A stretch of 64,000 nucleotides of DNA from Takakia lepidozioides (Eukaryota; Streptophyta; Takakiopsida; Takakiales; Takakiaceae). The notes under the pieces are model-generated. The model was not told the DNA's origin. It ran no database searches and saw only the letters and a program-made list of their open reading frames with translations. Shown in pieces: positions 1 to 11,822 of the stretch. The position numbers and the translations under genes were made by a program. The stretch covers positions 60,900,042-60,964,041 of the forward strand of contig CM060734.1 in the NCBI GenBank assembly GCA_030704615.1, given 5' to 3'. The first letter of the stretch is position 1. Every line of letters starts with the position of its first letter.

Positions 1-1351
1 CCGGTAATATTCCTAATGATTTATTTTGTGTTCAGCTATAAATCCGGCCCTTATAAATATCAACTGGTTGACAACACAAGTGTCAAATGCACAACAATAA
101 GTAAATAATAATAAGAAGAAATAATCACAACCAGTTTTAGGCAATTCAAACAAGTGAAGAACATTGTATCCTTATAGAAGTTGGACCTGTCAATGCCTTC
201 AAACCACATGGAGGTCAAGAATTGAACCCGCGTGGACAGCATAGCAGGCAGCGAGTGCAAGCAGGCGTGGGGCTGGGGCTGTGAGAGCAACGTCCAGACT
301 TAGTAGGGTTTGCCCGCGGGCCGCCCTCTTGAGTTCAATATTTTTTCACGTAAACGCCCTTCCTCGGATGTAACCCGGCCTAGCACGTTGGAATTTTGCC
401 ATGTGGCAGACTTCGACGGCCATTTCCGTTTTTTGTAATATAAAAAGGGCCGGAATCCGTCCAGGCCTTGCCAACTAAGGCAGATTTCCTGTCTGTAATG
501 AAATGGAAAGGCAAATATCCTTCTTAAAAGTAGGGCACCCGGTTGATTTCCGCTTCGGCCATTTTTCCCCTCGGATCCATTTCCTGAGGTTTCATATTTC
601 ATTCGGAAATTCTGGAATTCAGTCGGCTAGGATGTAACTGGCTGCCGGTTCTCCCCGGACGTTGTTCTGCAATAATCGGATCTCGGTTGATCGATTGACT
701 GACGTCACACAAAACACAGTGCAGCAGATGAATGTGTCTCAAGCTTCGGTTACTGATGCAAGAGCAAGTAAATTACACCCCCGAGTTCTGGCATTGGGTG
801 CGATCCAAGTTCCAAATCTACTACCTGCAGGCTACAATAATTCTCACCCAAGACCCTGTTGAAAAACCTTATTGCTTAATATACATGAGGTATCTATGAT
901 GGCGAAGTCATGCCATAACGAGTAGATTGTCCTCAGCTATATATCGATTGTAATTTTCATCTATATCTGCAGGCCTATGTGATCAAAACAACTATAGGCT
1001 GCAACACCGAGAAGCTCCTAGAGAGAGAGGTTCCTACAGAGAGTATCTGTCGCTTCCTGCAGACACTACTTAAGAACTGGATGTACCAAGAACTGGAAGA
1101 TGAAACGTCTTCGAGAACCATCGGGAATATGGACGACTCTAGTTAGATCAAATGGTGGTCAGAAAACCCTAAGACCCTGAGTCGATCCTACCCCATGCAG
1201 AAGTGTTTGGGTATTCATGTAATCCATTCAACCTGTAAACGCGCCACCGATTGGTCTTCGGCGCCACGCCTTAGAGCCATTGCCAGATTTCACAATCTCG
1301 AGAGGGATAGGTGCTGTTCTCAGGTTGCCATCCTAGCACAAGCTCTTAATT
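1..1351. other. No recognisable gene (left flank)
   Basis: I see no family, RNA gene or clear repeat here. Short open frames exist on both strands (for example 300-602 minus and 662-862 plus), but they resemble no family I know and lack neighbouring splice or promoter structure. Similarity to the second tandem unit starts only near 1,352. Confidence 0.5.
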
Positions 1352-2800
1352 GACAGGGGTCAAGTGCGTCATGGTCCATGATAGATCAGTAGCCGCCAGC
1401 TTGCACGATAATGTAGTACTAAAAAGAAAATAGGTTTCTCAGCGGAGACTAGCTGGGCTTGCCGGCAGATCCAGCAGTGGATTCTTCTCATACTGTAGCA
1501 CCAAGTGGTTTGATCGCATCGCGCACTCCGTTCTGTCTCTGGTATTGGTTTCATTTCTAGCACTTCACCTGGGGGTGAGACCATGATTTAACACTTTAAG
1601 ACAGAAGTAGACGAGGCTGATCATGCAATCTCTCAAGACTGTTAAATTGAGAGCTTTCGAGATCCTGCAGCTCTCGCCCGAAGAAGTTTCTGCGCCTAGA
1701 TCTCCTGTTATAATGGCGACTCATGAGGCGAAAACTGTGAAAGTTTCTCTTCTGCGGAGAAGGGTGGGCAAGCAGGTCTTGTACTTGGAAGCACGAAAGG
1801 ATTTTGTGGACATCCTCATGAGTTTTTTGACACTGCCTACAGGGGCCATAATCAAGATTCTCTCAACAGGTATGGTTTATGTGCAAATTAGATCTACACC
1901 TGTAGCCTGATATTTAAGTCATCATGTCTGTGGACTAATCTATGTTCTCGGGGAGTGATCAGTCGCTATCCTATGCGGCGAACTTTCATGTGAAACTGAG
2001 CAGAAACTGTGTAACTGCCCTCGACTTCGTAAGTTTCCTGGAGAATGAACGAACCCACAATGGATGGATCTACTAGAGCCTGTGAGAGTATTTTGAGGAG
2101 AATTCCATCATCATTGAGTCCGAGGGAAGGTTGAATGTGCTATGACAGCCTACCCGGCCAGTTAAATCTTGCAGGTCTAGATAGTTCGAGGGCCTGATTC
2201 TAATTCTATCTCGTGATCTCCTACCCGCCTGAAACTGAAGACTCCGCAAAAGATGTACAGTTTGATAACGAAGGTCGATCCTCTCTAAAGATAGTACACG
2301 TACATTTACAGTGAAATTCTTAAGTGTGGGGAATGGGTGTGCAGACTTGATTGTTGCATTATGAACTAAGTTTAACTCGTACTGTGTCAAACATTTTAGG
2401 GGTGTGGCCTGTGTATTTCCACCCGAATGTTTTCTGTGCACTGACCTGTGAGCGTACGGGACATGAATCAGGTCATGCTCCTATGAAGTCCCTTGGAGCC
2501 ATTGTGAACGTCTTTCGAAGTGTGGAGAAACTTGAAGAATCATCATTGTATGTGCCAAAGTCCATACTTATTGATCCGAAGCCTGCTACTGGTCTTTCTT
2601 CAAATTTTCTGCAGATTGACTTGGCATCCACACCGACACGCGAGGTGAAATATTATGGCTGTCCTAGAGAAAATTGTTCAAATTGCACCTCGGAAGGTCC
2701 ATATATTTATACCACTGGCCGCTCGCCGCCACGAAAATATTCAAATTGCGGGTCAGTACTCGCTACGGACCCATCCATGATCTGCCCATGCGGTAATAGC

Positions 2801-3171
2801 TATTGAAAACACTGACGTAGGACAGACTTGAGTTAGTCAAGAGATGCCAGAAGATCTTTACTCATAACTAAGTCACAGATCTAGCAAGCCTCATGCGCTC
2901 TGCATGGAATTGAGATGCAACTACCCTGCAGGGTGTGACACTAAATATGCAACGAGTATGCAACCCTTAACACCGAAGAATGATTAAGTAACGCATACTA
3001 GAGGGAAAAGAAGAGATCGGTGCTTAGCTATAAGTGTAGATCGTAGCGATGAGTAACCGGAGATTGTGGGAGAGAGTGCTAACTAATGAGTAAGGCCGAT
3101 CTGCAGTATTTTGAAGTACATATCCTACTGTCCTATGTGCACACTAGCCACGGTAACTAATACTTTCTACG
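2801..3171 (-). repeat. 3' LTR of the copia element
   Basis: About 371 bp. Positions 2,969-3,171 repeat at 6,826-7,035, with roughly 85-90% identity by eye. On the minus strand the LTR begins GTAGAAAGTATTAGTTACC, next to the polypurine tract. Its outer end at 2,801 (TATTGAAAAC) lies against the target duplication. The expected TG there reads TA, probably a point mutation. Confidence 0.8.
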
Positions 3172-3267
3172 CTCCCACTCAGTGAGTATTGTCTGCAGAC
3201 AAAACGAGCTGTAAAGTCTAGATGGAAAGTGGTCAACCTCCCACTGCATCCGCTGCGGGCAAGATAG

Positions 3268-6200
3268 TCAGGCCAAGTAGCATGCAAAGTTTCTGAAATC
3301 GATCAGCAGAGAACGTTGTAGTGAATAAATCTGCGAGTTGCTTTGTAGTAGCAACGCAAAGAACATTGATGGTACCAAGAAGCTGATGCTCTCAGATGAA
3401 ATGATACCGGACGTCAATATGCTTTGTCCTCCTGTGGAATTCAGGATTATTTCAGGATTATGCACGAGCCGGATGCAACTTTGCTTATCGCTGAAGAGTT
3501 TGGTTGATTGCGGCTGATGAAATCCAAGGTTGGTCAGTAAGCGACATAACCAAACTACTTCCTTCGTTGCCATGCTCGTAGCCATATATTTAGCCTCCGT
3601 AGTGGAGCTAGCAACACAGGCTTGTTTACGACTACACCAAATGACAGGACCTTGGTTCAAAAGTATGACACAGCCACTTCTTGATTTGCGATCTGTAACA
3701 TCCCCACGTAATCAGCATCCGCATAAGCCTGTATGAGATTTGTGCCAGTATTCCCATCATAGCATAAAACCAACTTAATAGTGCCAGATAGATATCTGAA
3801 AAATCGTTTGACTGCAAGATAGTGGGACCTTCGTGGTTTGGAGGAGAACTTGGCCACTGTGTTAATTGCATAAGTTATGTCCGGACGACTACCCATTTGA
3901 GCGAATTGCGAGCTCCCAATTGCTTCTGCATAGGAGAAAGATGGGTCTGAGTCCTCAAGAATATCGGAGGTGTCATCAAGCCGAATGTTAGGGTTCGTTG
4001 GAGTGGCGATAGGAGTGCAATGGTCAAAGCCAAATCGTTTTAGAATTCTCTTGACGTAGAGGGATTGATCAATCCATAAGAGCTTGTGGGCACGATCTCT
4101 AATGATGTGCAGATCCACGTAGATATCAGCACTAGATGTAGAAACTTGAAATTCCCGTTCCATGTGTAATATCATACCTTGGAGCTTGTTTGACTGTATG
4201 CAACATCCCAAACCATCATCAACAAAAAACGTTGTAATGAGGAGGGGTGGGTGCCTAGTGGAGTAGACACAAAGATTAGCTTCCGTAGGGTGCAAATCAT
4301 ACGAAATGAGGAAATCATGAAATTTCTGGTTCCATACCCTCGACGATTGCTTCAGCCCGTAGAGGCTCTTCCGTAGATGACAAACCCTGCCTTCTTCTCC
4401 AGGTGCAATAAAGCCTTCGGGCTGCAGCATGTATATATCTTCCTCTAGCTCCCTGTATAGAAAAGCCGTTTTGATGTCAAACTACACGATATGCATATTC
4501 TGTTGAGCAGCAATAGAGAGCACGGCACGTATGCACTCGTACTTGATAACTGGAGAAAATGTTTGCTCATAATCAACACCATACTATTGACTGTATCCCT
4601 TAGCCACAACCCTAGCCTTGTACTTAGCAATTTCTCCCGTAGAGGTAGTCTTGATTCTATATATTCACTTACAGGGAATAGCTTTGTGACCAGGTGGTAA
4701 GTCTGTCAAAACCTAGGTCTCATTTGTGATTAGGGAGTGAAATTCTTCGCTCATTGCCTTTTTCCACTCGTGTGAGAGAGAGCAACTCATAGCTTCTGTA
4801 AAGGTGTGAGGTTCCTCTAGTATGTCATCGCTCTCTACAATACCTGCAAAAGACCTCACATAGAAGTCTTGGAGTTTCTGAGGAGGTCCTTGAAGCCTCT
4901 GTGGCCTTGCAGTGTGTTGCTCAATTGGATGCTCAATAGAATGATCAACATCAGCTTGTTGATTAGGAGGATCTTGCTCACCTGTAGCAAAAACATGTGC
5001 AGTGTTTTGAGCAAGTGGATCCTCTTGTTGTTCAGTTATAGCAGCAACCAGAGCAAGTGGACTAGACTCGTGCGCTACATTCCCTGTGTGCATGTCGATA
5101 AATGTATGCTGGTACAAAACGTCCAAAGAAGGGGCGCCCCGACAATTCAGGCCTTTGTTTTACTCCTGGATGAAAAGTTCATCAAAAGATGTCGACTAGC
5201 TGATCACGATTCGCCGTCTCTTAACGTCCCAGAGACGGTAGGCCTTTGAGTGCAAGCAGTATCCAACAAAAACTGTCTTCAGGCTCTTAGAAACAAGCTT
5301 CTTTCTCTGTTCTTTGGGAATATGCATATATGTAAAACTTCCAAAAACGCGCATGTGTTCAACTGTTCGTTTTTGACCGGTCCATAATTCATATGGAGTA
5401 ACGCCGTCGTGCACTCTTGATCCTAAGCGATTGAGCACATAAGCTGCGGTCTGGGCGCCTCCCCCCAAACTGCAAGCTTTCTTTGGCATGAAGCTGCTTC
5501 GCATGGACTCAACCAGAGTTTCCGCTCAGCTCTTCCATTGTGTGTTCGGGAGTATGGGGCTGTTGTCTCATGGCAAATTCCCACATCGTTCAAATACTTG
5601 GAAAATGCATTGCTCAAATATTCCCCACCTCGATCACTTTGGAGCTTGGTAATTCGATTTCATGTCTCTCTCATAACAGTTGGTTTCAAGTCGCTTGAAC
5701 ATCAAACCCTTCGGATTTGTTGCGGATGCAATAAACAAATCGGTACCTAGAAAAATCGTCCTTAAAAAGGACAAAATACAAGGGCCTCTCCAAATGAGTT
5801 GACACTCATGGGCCCGCCATCATCAGTGTGAAAAAAGTTGTTGCCTGCCCTTCTGTGTTCGGAGAACAGGTGAGCGAATAGGGAATGGTTGCCTATGGTT
5901 TCTTCCAAGAGCACATCCTTCACAAAGACTTGGTGAGTCTGCACTTTTAATCGCAAGAGTTGCAACCCATGACCACGTTGTTCCGCCATTTGCAGAGGAT
6001 CATGTTTGCATTCACATGCCCAAAACGCTCATGCCAAATGGTTAAGCTTTTGGCAGTTTTGTTCTCCAACTAGCATTCGAATCAGGCTGTTGACAAGCAA
6101 CATTTGCTTCGGTTTGTAGGTTCCACTACTGTTGAGCTAGAGGTTCATACAGCTTGTTCTGATCGAACTCCAGTGAGCACAACTTTCCCTTGCCCATCAT

Positions 6201-6823
6201 GGCTTGTTAGAAAACATGCCTCTCGTTTGTAGGTTGTCACAATTCCTTTGTCAGCTGCTCGACCGACTGAAAACAAATTCTTTTTGAGCTGTGGCACGTA
6301 AAGAACTTGTGAGCTGTGATTGTCCATCCAGCCACTACTTCATCCTGTACCATGGTCGCTTCTCCCATTGCCAACTCTTCTATCTTAGCGTTCCCACCTC
6401 GGATAGCGAAGGGGGTGGTAAAAAGCCGCTCGACAGAACCACCGGTTTCCACACCCCGCCTAAGCGGGTACCCGCCCGCACAACACGGTTAGTACCCACA
6501 TTTGATCCTAAGGAACAATCTATGATTCTCCACCCGCCCTTACCTGACTACAAAGGCAAAGGTCTCAACGATCATAACAGGCCATTTTCCGGGGGCACTT
6601 TCTCCAATTTGCTGAACCACGCCAACTTATCTGTCATATGCATAGTAGCGCCGCCATCTGTATACCAGGTGTCATCAGAGATGGGCATGTAAGTAGTTGT
6701 GACGAAGGCACTGCTATCAGGATCTTCTGCAGCGATGACATTTGCCTCGCTCTTTTTCTTCTCATCTTCCTTCCTTTCCGGGCACTCCTTCGCCTAATGC
6801 CCCTTCGCCCGGCAATAGTTGCA
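3268..6823 (-). pseudogene. copia gag-pol remnant (zinc knuckle, protease, integrase, RT, RNase H)
   Basis: Segments in minus-strand order. Zinc knuckle at 6,776-6,823 (C-N-Y-C, then G-H and E-C; an in-frame TAG follows the His). Protease at 6,630-6,672, where the active site reads DGGAT instead of DSG/DTG. GAG-pre-integrase segment near 6,000-6,050 (WHERFGHVNANM). Integrase core about 5,420-5,900 with HTD and FSKYLNDVGICHETTAPYS. Integrase C-terminal part 5,196-5,504. Linker 4,713-5,126. RT 3,657-4,600 with LYGLKQSSRVW and the catalytic box FVDD (usually YVDD) near 4,213-4,230. RNase H 3,268-3,660 with ASSTTEAKYMA. The frame changes at least five times. No complete protein can be made. Confidence 0.9.
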
Positions 6824-6825
6824 TC

Positions 6826-7035
6826 AACACCGAAGAATGATTGAGTAAGCGGCATAAGAGGGAAAGAAGAGATCGGTGCTTAGCTAGGAGTAAGTGGTAG
6901 ATCGCGTAGCGATGAGTAATTGGAGTTGTGGGATAGAGTGCCAACTAATGAGTAAAACCGATCTTGCAGTATTTTGAAGTACATATCCTACTGTCCTACG
7001 GGCACACTAGCCACGTTAACTAGATACTTTCTACA
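6826..7035 (-). repeat. Truncated 5' LTR of the copia element
   Basis: This is a direct repeat of 2,969-3,171. The outer end (CTTTCTACA, 7,027-7,035) abuts the ATAGC target duplication. The inner end stops at the equivalent of LTR position 2,969 and runs straight into the gag zinc-knuckle codons, so the rest of the LTR and the leader are deleted. Confidence 0.8.
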
Positions 7036-7040
7036 ATAGC

Positions 7041-7066
7041 AAGATCCGTAAAATGATGCTTATAAC
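7041..7066 (+). other. 26-bp DUF674 exon piece stranded between two transposons
   Basis: The sequence AAGATCCGTAAAATGATGCT followed by TATAACA matches unit 2 at about 15,378-15,404 (CCCGTGGAATGATGCTTATA). It lies between the end of the copia element plus its target duplication and the 3' tail of LINE-A. It proves that the two elements inserted at separate sites in the same exon. Confidence 0.8.
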
Positions 7067-7179
7067 AGAAATGAAATGAAATGGTGCTTTATAACGTCCG
7101 CGGAAAGCTTGTAGAGCTTATGGGACAAAATGGAAGAACTTGAGAGAGGAACAAATCCAGAAACCACTAATGTAATGTT

Positions 7180-10100
7180 CTAGCGATTGTCTAAGGGTGA
7201 AGGCCTCGTGTAGGTAGGCTGCCAAGCATTTTGATCCTCATAGTGAAAGACATCAGTGAGAGTTTTGGGTTCCACTGAATAAACAGTGGAATCTCCCACG
7301 GATCTCGTAGTATATAGAGGGCAGTAGAAGAAGAAGAAGTGTTCTTCAGTTTCAATTTCATTGCTGCGCCCTATGCAAGCTGGACATAGGCGGTCCTCTC
7401 GTTGCATGTTTTCCCATCTGCCAGTCTCTATCCGTAGGTTGTGGGAACCCACCCTGAACCGCCCCAATGCCCTCAAGAGGGAAGGAGATAAGGGTGCTGA
7501 AAGGTAATTTGGTCTCAAGATTCTATCATCCGGCGGACACCAAGAATGTCTCTCGATAGAAGTGGAGCTTTGTCGTGAGATTGGGTAGCATCCAAGTTCT
7601 CTTGACGTGTAATTCCATAAGCTCTCTCCGAATGAGTCTGTTGCGGTCATGTCTGGATGTGCTGTCCACCTCATCTGGGTTCATTGGTAATAGGAAAGCA
7701 GTAGAAAGTCCGTTACGTTGAAATAAACTGTCCACTCGAGCATACCAGGAGTTCCTGAAACCTGCAGCTTTGACCTCATAGATGTTGTGAGGGCCCTAGC
7801 CACTAGCCCTATGGGTGGAAGGCCTGCAATCTATGGAGAAAGATTGTAAGCCTGAAGAGGCCTCGGATTGCAATGGTACACATGCGAACTCTGCACCTAG
7901 AATCTGAGATGGAGTTGTGCTCTTGGCGCCAAGCATTGCTTGGGAGAAAGAGACTATAATGGTTCCAAATTCTTTTCCCACTAGGAGACACGGACACCAG
8001 TGCCCAGAACTCACAACCATAGATGGTAGCAGGACTGACGACGGTGTCAAACAGCCACTTTTTGGTCGGGGGATGCCGTAGATGTATTTGCTTGCATTTG
8101 GCCTGAAGGCGGACGGAGCCGCCTTACCTTTAGTCAACTTGTCCAAGGCAGTGGCTGCAAAGTGAAACTTGGTGGAGTGGATAACCAGACCAAGGTACCG
8201 GTATGATTTCACAATCTCAATTTCCTGCTGCTTGAAGATGAATCTACGATCCCCTGGCCATTGAAGACCATATCTTGGTCTTGCTAAGATTGACCTGCAT
8301 CCCATAGTCTTTGCAGAACTGTTCAAAAATTTGAGATGGCGTTGCAGAAGACCGGATTGGTGCCAAAAGGGCAACATCATCAGCATAGAGCAGATCTGAT
8401 TGGTTGGTCCCCCATCCAATGGGACCCCAACCCCATGGTTTTTTGATATGTAATTCTCCAACGCGTCATGTAGATCCCGAACAGGGTAGGTGAAAGGGGG
8501 TAGCCCTGTTTGACTCCAATGTTGTTGTGGGATCTCGGCTGAGAATTCCCAGCCAACGTTGACCATGCCAGTGACAATCTCATACATAGAAGAGATGGAC
8601 AAGGATGTCTGGAGGGACTTCCACTCTATGGAGCCGTTGGAAAAAGGTCTCGAGGACTGAATCAAAGGCTTTGTGAAAGTCCACGAAGCAAACATAGACC
8701 ATTCTTTTGTGATAGCGTGCACTTTCCACCATAACTTGAAGAATGAAGATGTGGTCAATAGTGGATCGGTTTCGACGGAAACCAACCTGTCCCTCAGCAT
8801 GAATGCGAGAGTACTCAGCCCAATCATCCAGTTTCCATAGCCACTACTGCCCCAAACAGTTTAGCAAGTAATGAGGGCACCATGATAGTACGATTTTGTC
8901 GGTGCGAGCCTGTCACCGCTCTTAAAAAGTGGGTGATGATGCTCTTTGTCCACTCTGTTGGGAAGCCCGTTGCAACACCACTCATTGAAGAGGTTAGCTA
9001 TAAAGGGGCTAAAGTAGGTGCAGCATGCTTGATGAATTCACTCTGAAGTCCTGAAATGTCCACCGCTCTGCCATTTTGCAGCTTCTTAATTGCCTTACTG
9101 ACATTGGCTGTAGTAAAGAGAGAGAAGTGAAGGGGTTTAGAGGTTATAGGAGAAGGAGTTTGGGTTGGGGAATGGTACAAAGACTGGCTACTCATGCCCA
9201 GACATGAATGTCAGTGATTGGGGGGGATTTCTAATGAGGTTTTAAGGAGGGACCAAAAAGATCGAGAGAAAATCTGATTTTAGCAAGGAAAAAAGATTGC
9301 AACTTGATAGTGTAGGCTTGCTTTTTGGATCTAATGAGGGACTTATAGTGCTTAAGAGCAAGATTATAGTGACTCTGGAGAAGAATTGGTATCAAGTAGT
9401 AAAATTTGATGGACGTCTAGCAGTCTTGCTTCCTCATCATAAAATGGTGCGTAACGACGAGTGGAGAAGGGTGAAGAGGTAGATGGAAGGGTGACGGGAA
9501 ATGATCGCAAGGCTGAGTCCCAAAGGGCTTGAGTAAGATGTGTAGCCTTGTCGTTAGAAGATGATAGATGTAGAATGGAAGGAGGGTTACGCTAGGTATG
9601 TTTCATACTCGACGTCGTGTAAGTGAGAGAAAGGGGTATTAAAGTGGATACGTGGGTATAAGGGAAGAGACGCAGAGGGGATCCTCACGGGGAGGAGATG
9701 GAAGGAAATGCAAAGGAAAGGCAAAGTGATCAGAATCTGGGTACCTCGTGATGTAAGAAGCTTATCTATCAGGCTTGTTGGGGCTCCCCAAGAGATAGTC
9801 AACCACGATTTGGCCCTTGTACGTGTTGCAAGTGAATTGGCTGGAGGATTTGAAGTTGGTTGTTCCATTGTAAATGGACAGCCCCTGAGTTTCACAAAAC
9901 TTGAGTAGATGGTGACCGTAACTTGTGATTTCGCAAGAGGAATCTGCACTTTGCCTCTCCAATTCCGTATGCGAGCATTGATGTATAGAGGATCTGTGTG
10001 GTCGAAGGGGGGGCCTGTAGTGATCCTGACGGGCGTTGAAATCTCCAACCAAGAAAATGTCCGTTTGTGGGGTACGGAGACGGCCATATCGTCTTCCAAT

Positions 10101-10563
10101 GGAACATATGTGAATCTGTTCGAATATATAGGCCGTTGTGCGGAGATGCGGCCGGAGCAAAATAACATCCCGCCAGCAGGATGTTGTAGCCTTTGATGTG
10201 ACACCAAATGTACCTTGCCAGTGGGTCTTTGTATGGGAAGGAGATAAGTGGGAGAAGCCAAAGTAACAAGCCACACCTCCAGATCCTTTGAGACCTGTAC
10301 GTGGACGAATCACTGACTGAAAGCTATACCCGAGAATAAAAGGGGGTCATTTCCTTCATACGCATGAGTTTCCAAAAGAAACGAACATCACACTTGGAAA
10401 GATATCTAAAGCCCTTGAGGGTGCTCCCACAACGAGCCATTATAGTTCCATGAGCCAATGTGTAGATGTGAGCGTGCGTTGGTCTCATGGTGCCCCAACC
10501 CCTATTTAGAGCTAGAGGGCGACGTTCGTGCTCCCGGACAATTACCCTCCCATCTCGATACAC
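7180..10563 (-). pseudogene. LINE-A ORF2 remnant (endonuclease, reverse transcriptase, C-terminal Cys/His)
   Basis: The AP-endonuclease-like part (10,500-9,600) shows GSGGVACYF, then FLVGDFNAR and a later VVDYLLGSP, but spread over three frames. The RT part shows KKLQNGRAVDISGLQSEF (8,998-9,195), a VDFHKAFD-type box near 8,690, GVKQGYPLSPTLFG (about 8,480-8,520) and the catalytic LLYADDVA box (YADD at 8,377-8,388). The C-terminal part has LCPAC followed by EHFFF and YCPLY, a Cys/His pattern of the reverse-transcriptase zinc-binding type. The YADD box is intact, but neighbouring motifs lie in different frames, so the protein cannot be made whole. Confidence 0.85.
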
Positions 10564-10636
10564 GCATAGTGCCCTTGAGCTCGAGCTTGCTTAACCTGCA
10601 AGAGTTGCCGCCCGCATGGCGTTGTATTGCAAAGGG

Positions 10637-11644
10637 TCAAGTCATCGTTGAGGTACATACCCGACCTCTCAATTGAGGCCTCTGCCTGAGGACTCTATCC
10701 CGAGCACCTTTGTCCTTGAATCTAATGAAGAGGACTTTGTGCTCTGAAGATCCTGCACGCCAAGCCCTTTCAATGCCACTCGCACCCCGTGGGAGAGCAA
10801 GGTTTTGCTGAATAAGGCTGGTGACAGAGTCAAGAGGGTTCCCCCCAGCAAGGCCCCCTAGCTTCCCAGTGACCCTGATGTTAAGGGCTTTGAAAGCCCG
10901 TTGCTGTTCCTCTCGCAAGGTAGCCGAGACTGTCTCCTCCAAAGAGTGAGGACTGTTGTTGGATGTGCTCCCCTTAACTATATTAGCCCAGGAGGAGGCC
11001 TCTGCCTTGTGAGCTTGGAGCTCCCGAGCCATTGTAGACGTCGCAATTCTGTGTGTTTCCAGCTCTTTGCTAAGGGATTCCACCTGCAGGTGGATGCTTG
11101 TTGTGAGGGGATCTGGGAGGCTCTTCTCTGTGAAGGTCTTCACTTTGCCTTCAAGTTTTGAAAGACGCATATGTGTGGATTTGTCATTGAGATGTTTCGC
11201 CAGACCTTGAAGTTTGCTAGTGCACTCCTGAAGAGAGGCCCGCAAAACGCTATCCTGAACTCGCATATTGTTCTCCAAGTCTGTGTATCTGTCTGTCATG
11301 CGCTTCTGCCAATCTTTGTCCAAGGAATCCATGCGCTTTTCCCAATTTTTGTTAAGGGAAGGCATCCACGTCCCCCAGTCTTTGTCTAGGGAAGCCAACC
11401 GCTCCTCCGTGTCATTGTCACGGGCGGCGAGCACTTGCTGCAGAGTCCGAGATGCATTTCGTTCGTAAGATGGAGATTTGGTCCCCAAGCGTTTGAACAT
11501 CATCACTCTTTGTGGAGTACTGACACAAAAGAGAGGCTTGATGAGAGACAAGGGTAGGAAGAAGAAGCATAGGGGAATAGGTCGAGGTGAGGGAGACGGG
11601 TAGTCTACCTCGTCGGCAGCCGTCCTTTGGCGTTTGGACGTCAT
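10637..11644 (-). CDS. LINE-A ORF1 protein (coiled coil plus RRM-like region)
   Basis: A 335-residue open frame without stops. Residues about 60-240 are charged and heptad-like, with repeated units of the type SLDKDWGTWMPSLNKNWEKR and long Leu/Glu/Lys-rich helices, which predicts a coiled coil. Residues about 250-330 (ALNIRVTGKLGG, then IERAWRAGSSEHKVLFIRFK and DRVLRQRPQLRG) resemble the RRM and C-terminal region of L1-type ORF1 proteins, which trimerise and bind RNA. I see no CCHC zinc knuckle, although many plant LINE ORF1 proteins have one. It is the only intact large frame in this element. The domain call is by eye. Confidence 0.7.
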   Translation of the reverse strand: MTSKRQRTAADEVDYPSPSPRPIPLCFFFLPLSLIKPLFCVSTPQRVMMFKRLGTKSPSYERNASRTLQQVLAARDNDTEERLASLDKDWGTWMPSLNKNWEKRMDSLDKDWQKRMTDRYTDLENNMRVQDSVLRASLQECTSKLQGLAKHLNDKSTHMRLSKLEGKVKTFTEKSLPDPLTTSIHLQVESLSKELETHRIATSTMARELQAHKAEASSWANIVKGSTSNNSPHSLEETVSATLREEQQRAFKALNIRVTGKLGGLAGGNPLDSVTSLIQQNLALPRGASGIERAWRAGSSEHKVLFIRFKDKGARDRVLRQRPQLRGRVCTSTMT

Positions 11645-11788
11645 GGTGTGGTGGAGATGGCGCTAGCGCGCCAACGCCGACGCGCGAGCGCCGACGTGCT
11701 GCCGCGCGCGAGAGAGAGAAAAACGAGAGAAACGAAAGTAAGAAAGGAGAGAGAGAGTAAGCAAGCAAGAAGAAAGTAAGCAAGAAGT

Positions 11789-11822
11789 CAATGGTGCTTC
11801 ATGACGTCCTTGGGCAAGCTCC
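11789..11822 (-). repeat. Second, short LINE-A 3' tail upstream of the full-length copy
   Basis: The sequence AATGGTGCTTCATGACGTCC followed by GGGCAAGCTC is a diverged form of the LINE-A 3' end (AATGGTGCTTTATAACGTCC, then GGAAAGCTC) in the same minus orientation. It lies directly between the CT-rich 5' end of the full-length element and the resumed DUF674 exon at 11,823. The ATG in it is not a DUF674 start. Confidence 0.6.

Larger units (their letters stand above)
2801..7035 (-). mobile_element. Ty1/copia LTR retrotransposon, degenerate, 5' deleted
   Basis: Read on the minus strand, the order is LTR, gag zinc knuckle, protease, integrase, reverse transcriptase and RNase H, which is the Ty1/copia order. 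The element is flanked by ATAGC at 2,796-2,800 and 7,036-7,040, a 5-bp target duplication. The left (3') LTR is 2,801-3,171. The right (5') LTR keeps only about 210 bp (6,826-7,035) and joins the zinc knuckle directly, so part of the LTR, the primer binding site and most of gag are missing. A purine-rich tract (GAGTGGGAGC on the minus strand, 3,171-3,180) next to the 3' LTR matches the usual copia polypurine tract. Several frameshifts and stops show it is dead. Confidence 0.92.
7067..11788 (-). mobile_element. LINE-A: near full-length non-LTR retrotransposon (4.7 kb)
   Basis: Read on the minus strand it has a CT-rich 5' leader (about 11,650-11,788), ORF1 (11,644 to 10,637), an ORF2 region with endonuclease (about 10,500-9,600) and reverse transcriptase (about 9,200-7,800), a C-terminal Cys/His segment (about 7,735-7,180), a short 3' UTR with a stem-loop, and a GAAATGAAATGAAATGGTGC end at 7,067-7,086. 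There are no LTRs. The same 3' region recurs many times in the VPS13 introns, so this is the reference copy for that family. ORF2 is broken by frameshifts. Confidence 0.9.

Noticed and set aside
300-602. 100-residue minus-strand frame near the left edge
   Set aside because: No family, no flanking signals, and composition as expected by chance.
4869-5249. 126-residue plus-strand frame
   Set aside because: Antisense shadow of the copia pol linker.
9708-10196. Plus-strand frames opposite the LINE-A endonuclease
   Set aside because: They are shadows of the minus-strand ORF2 region.
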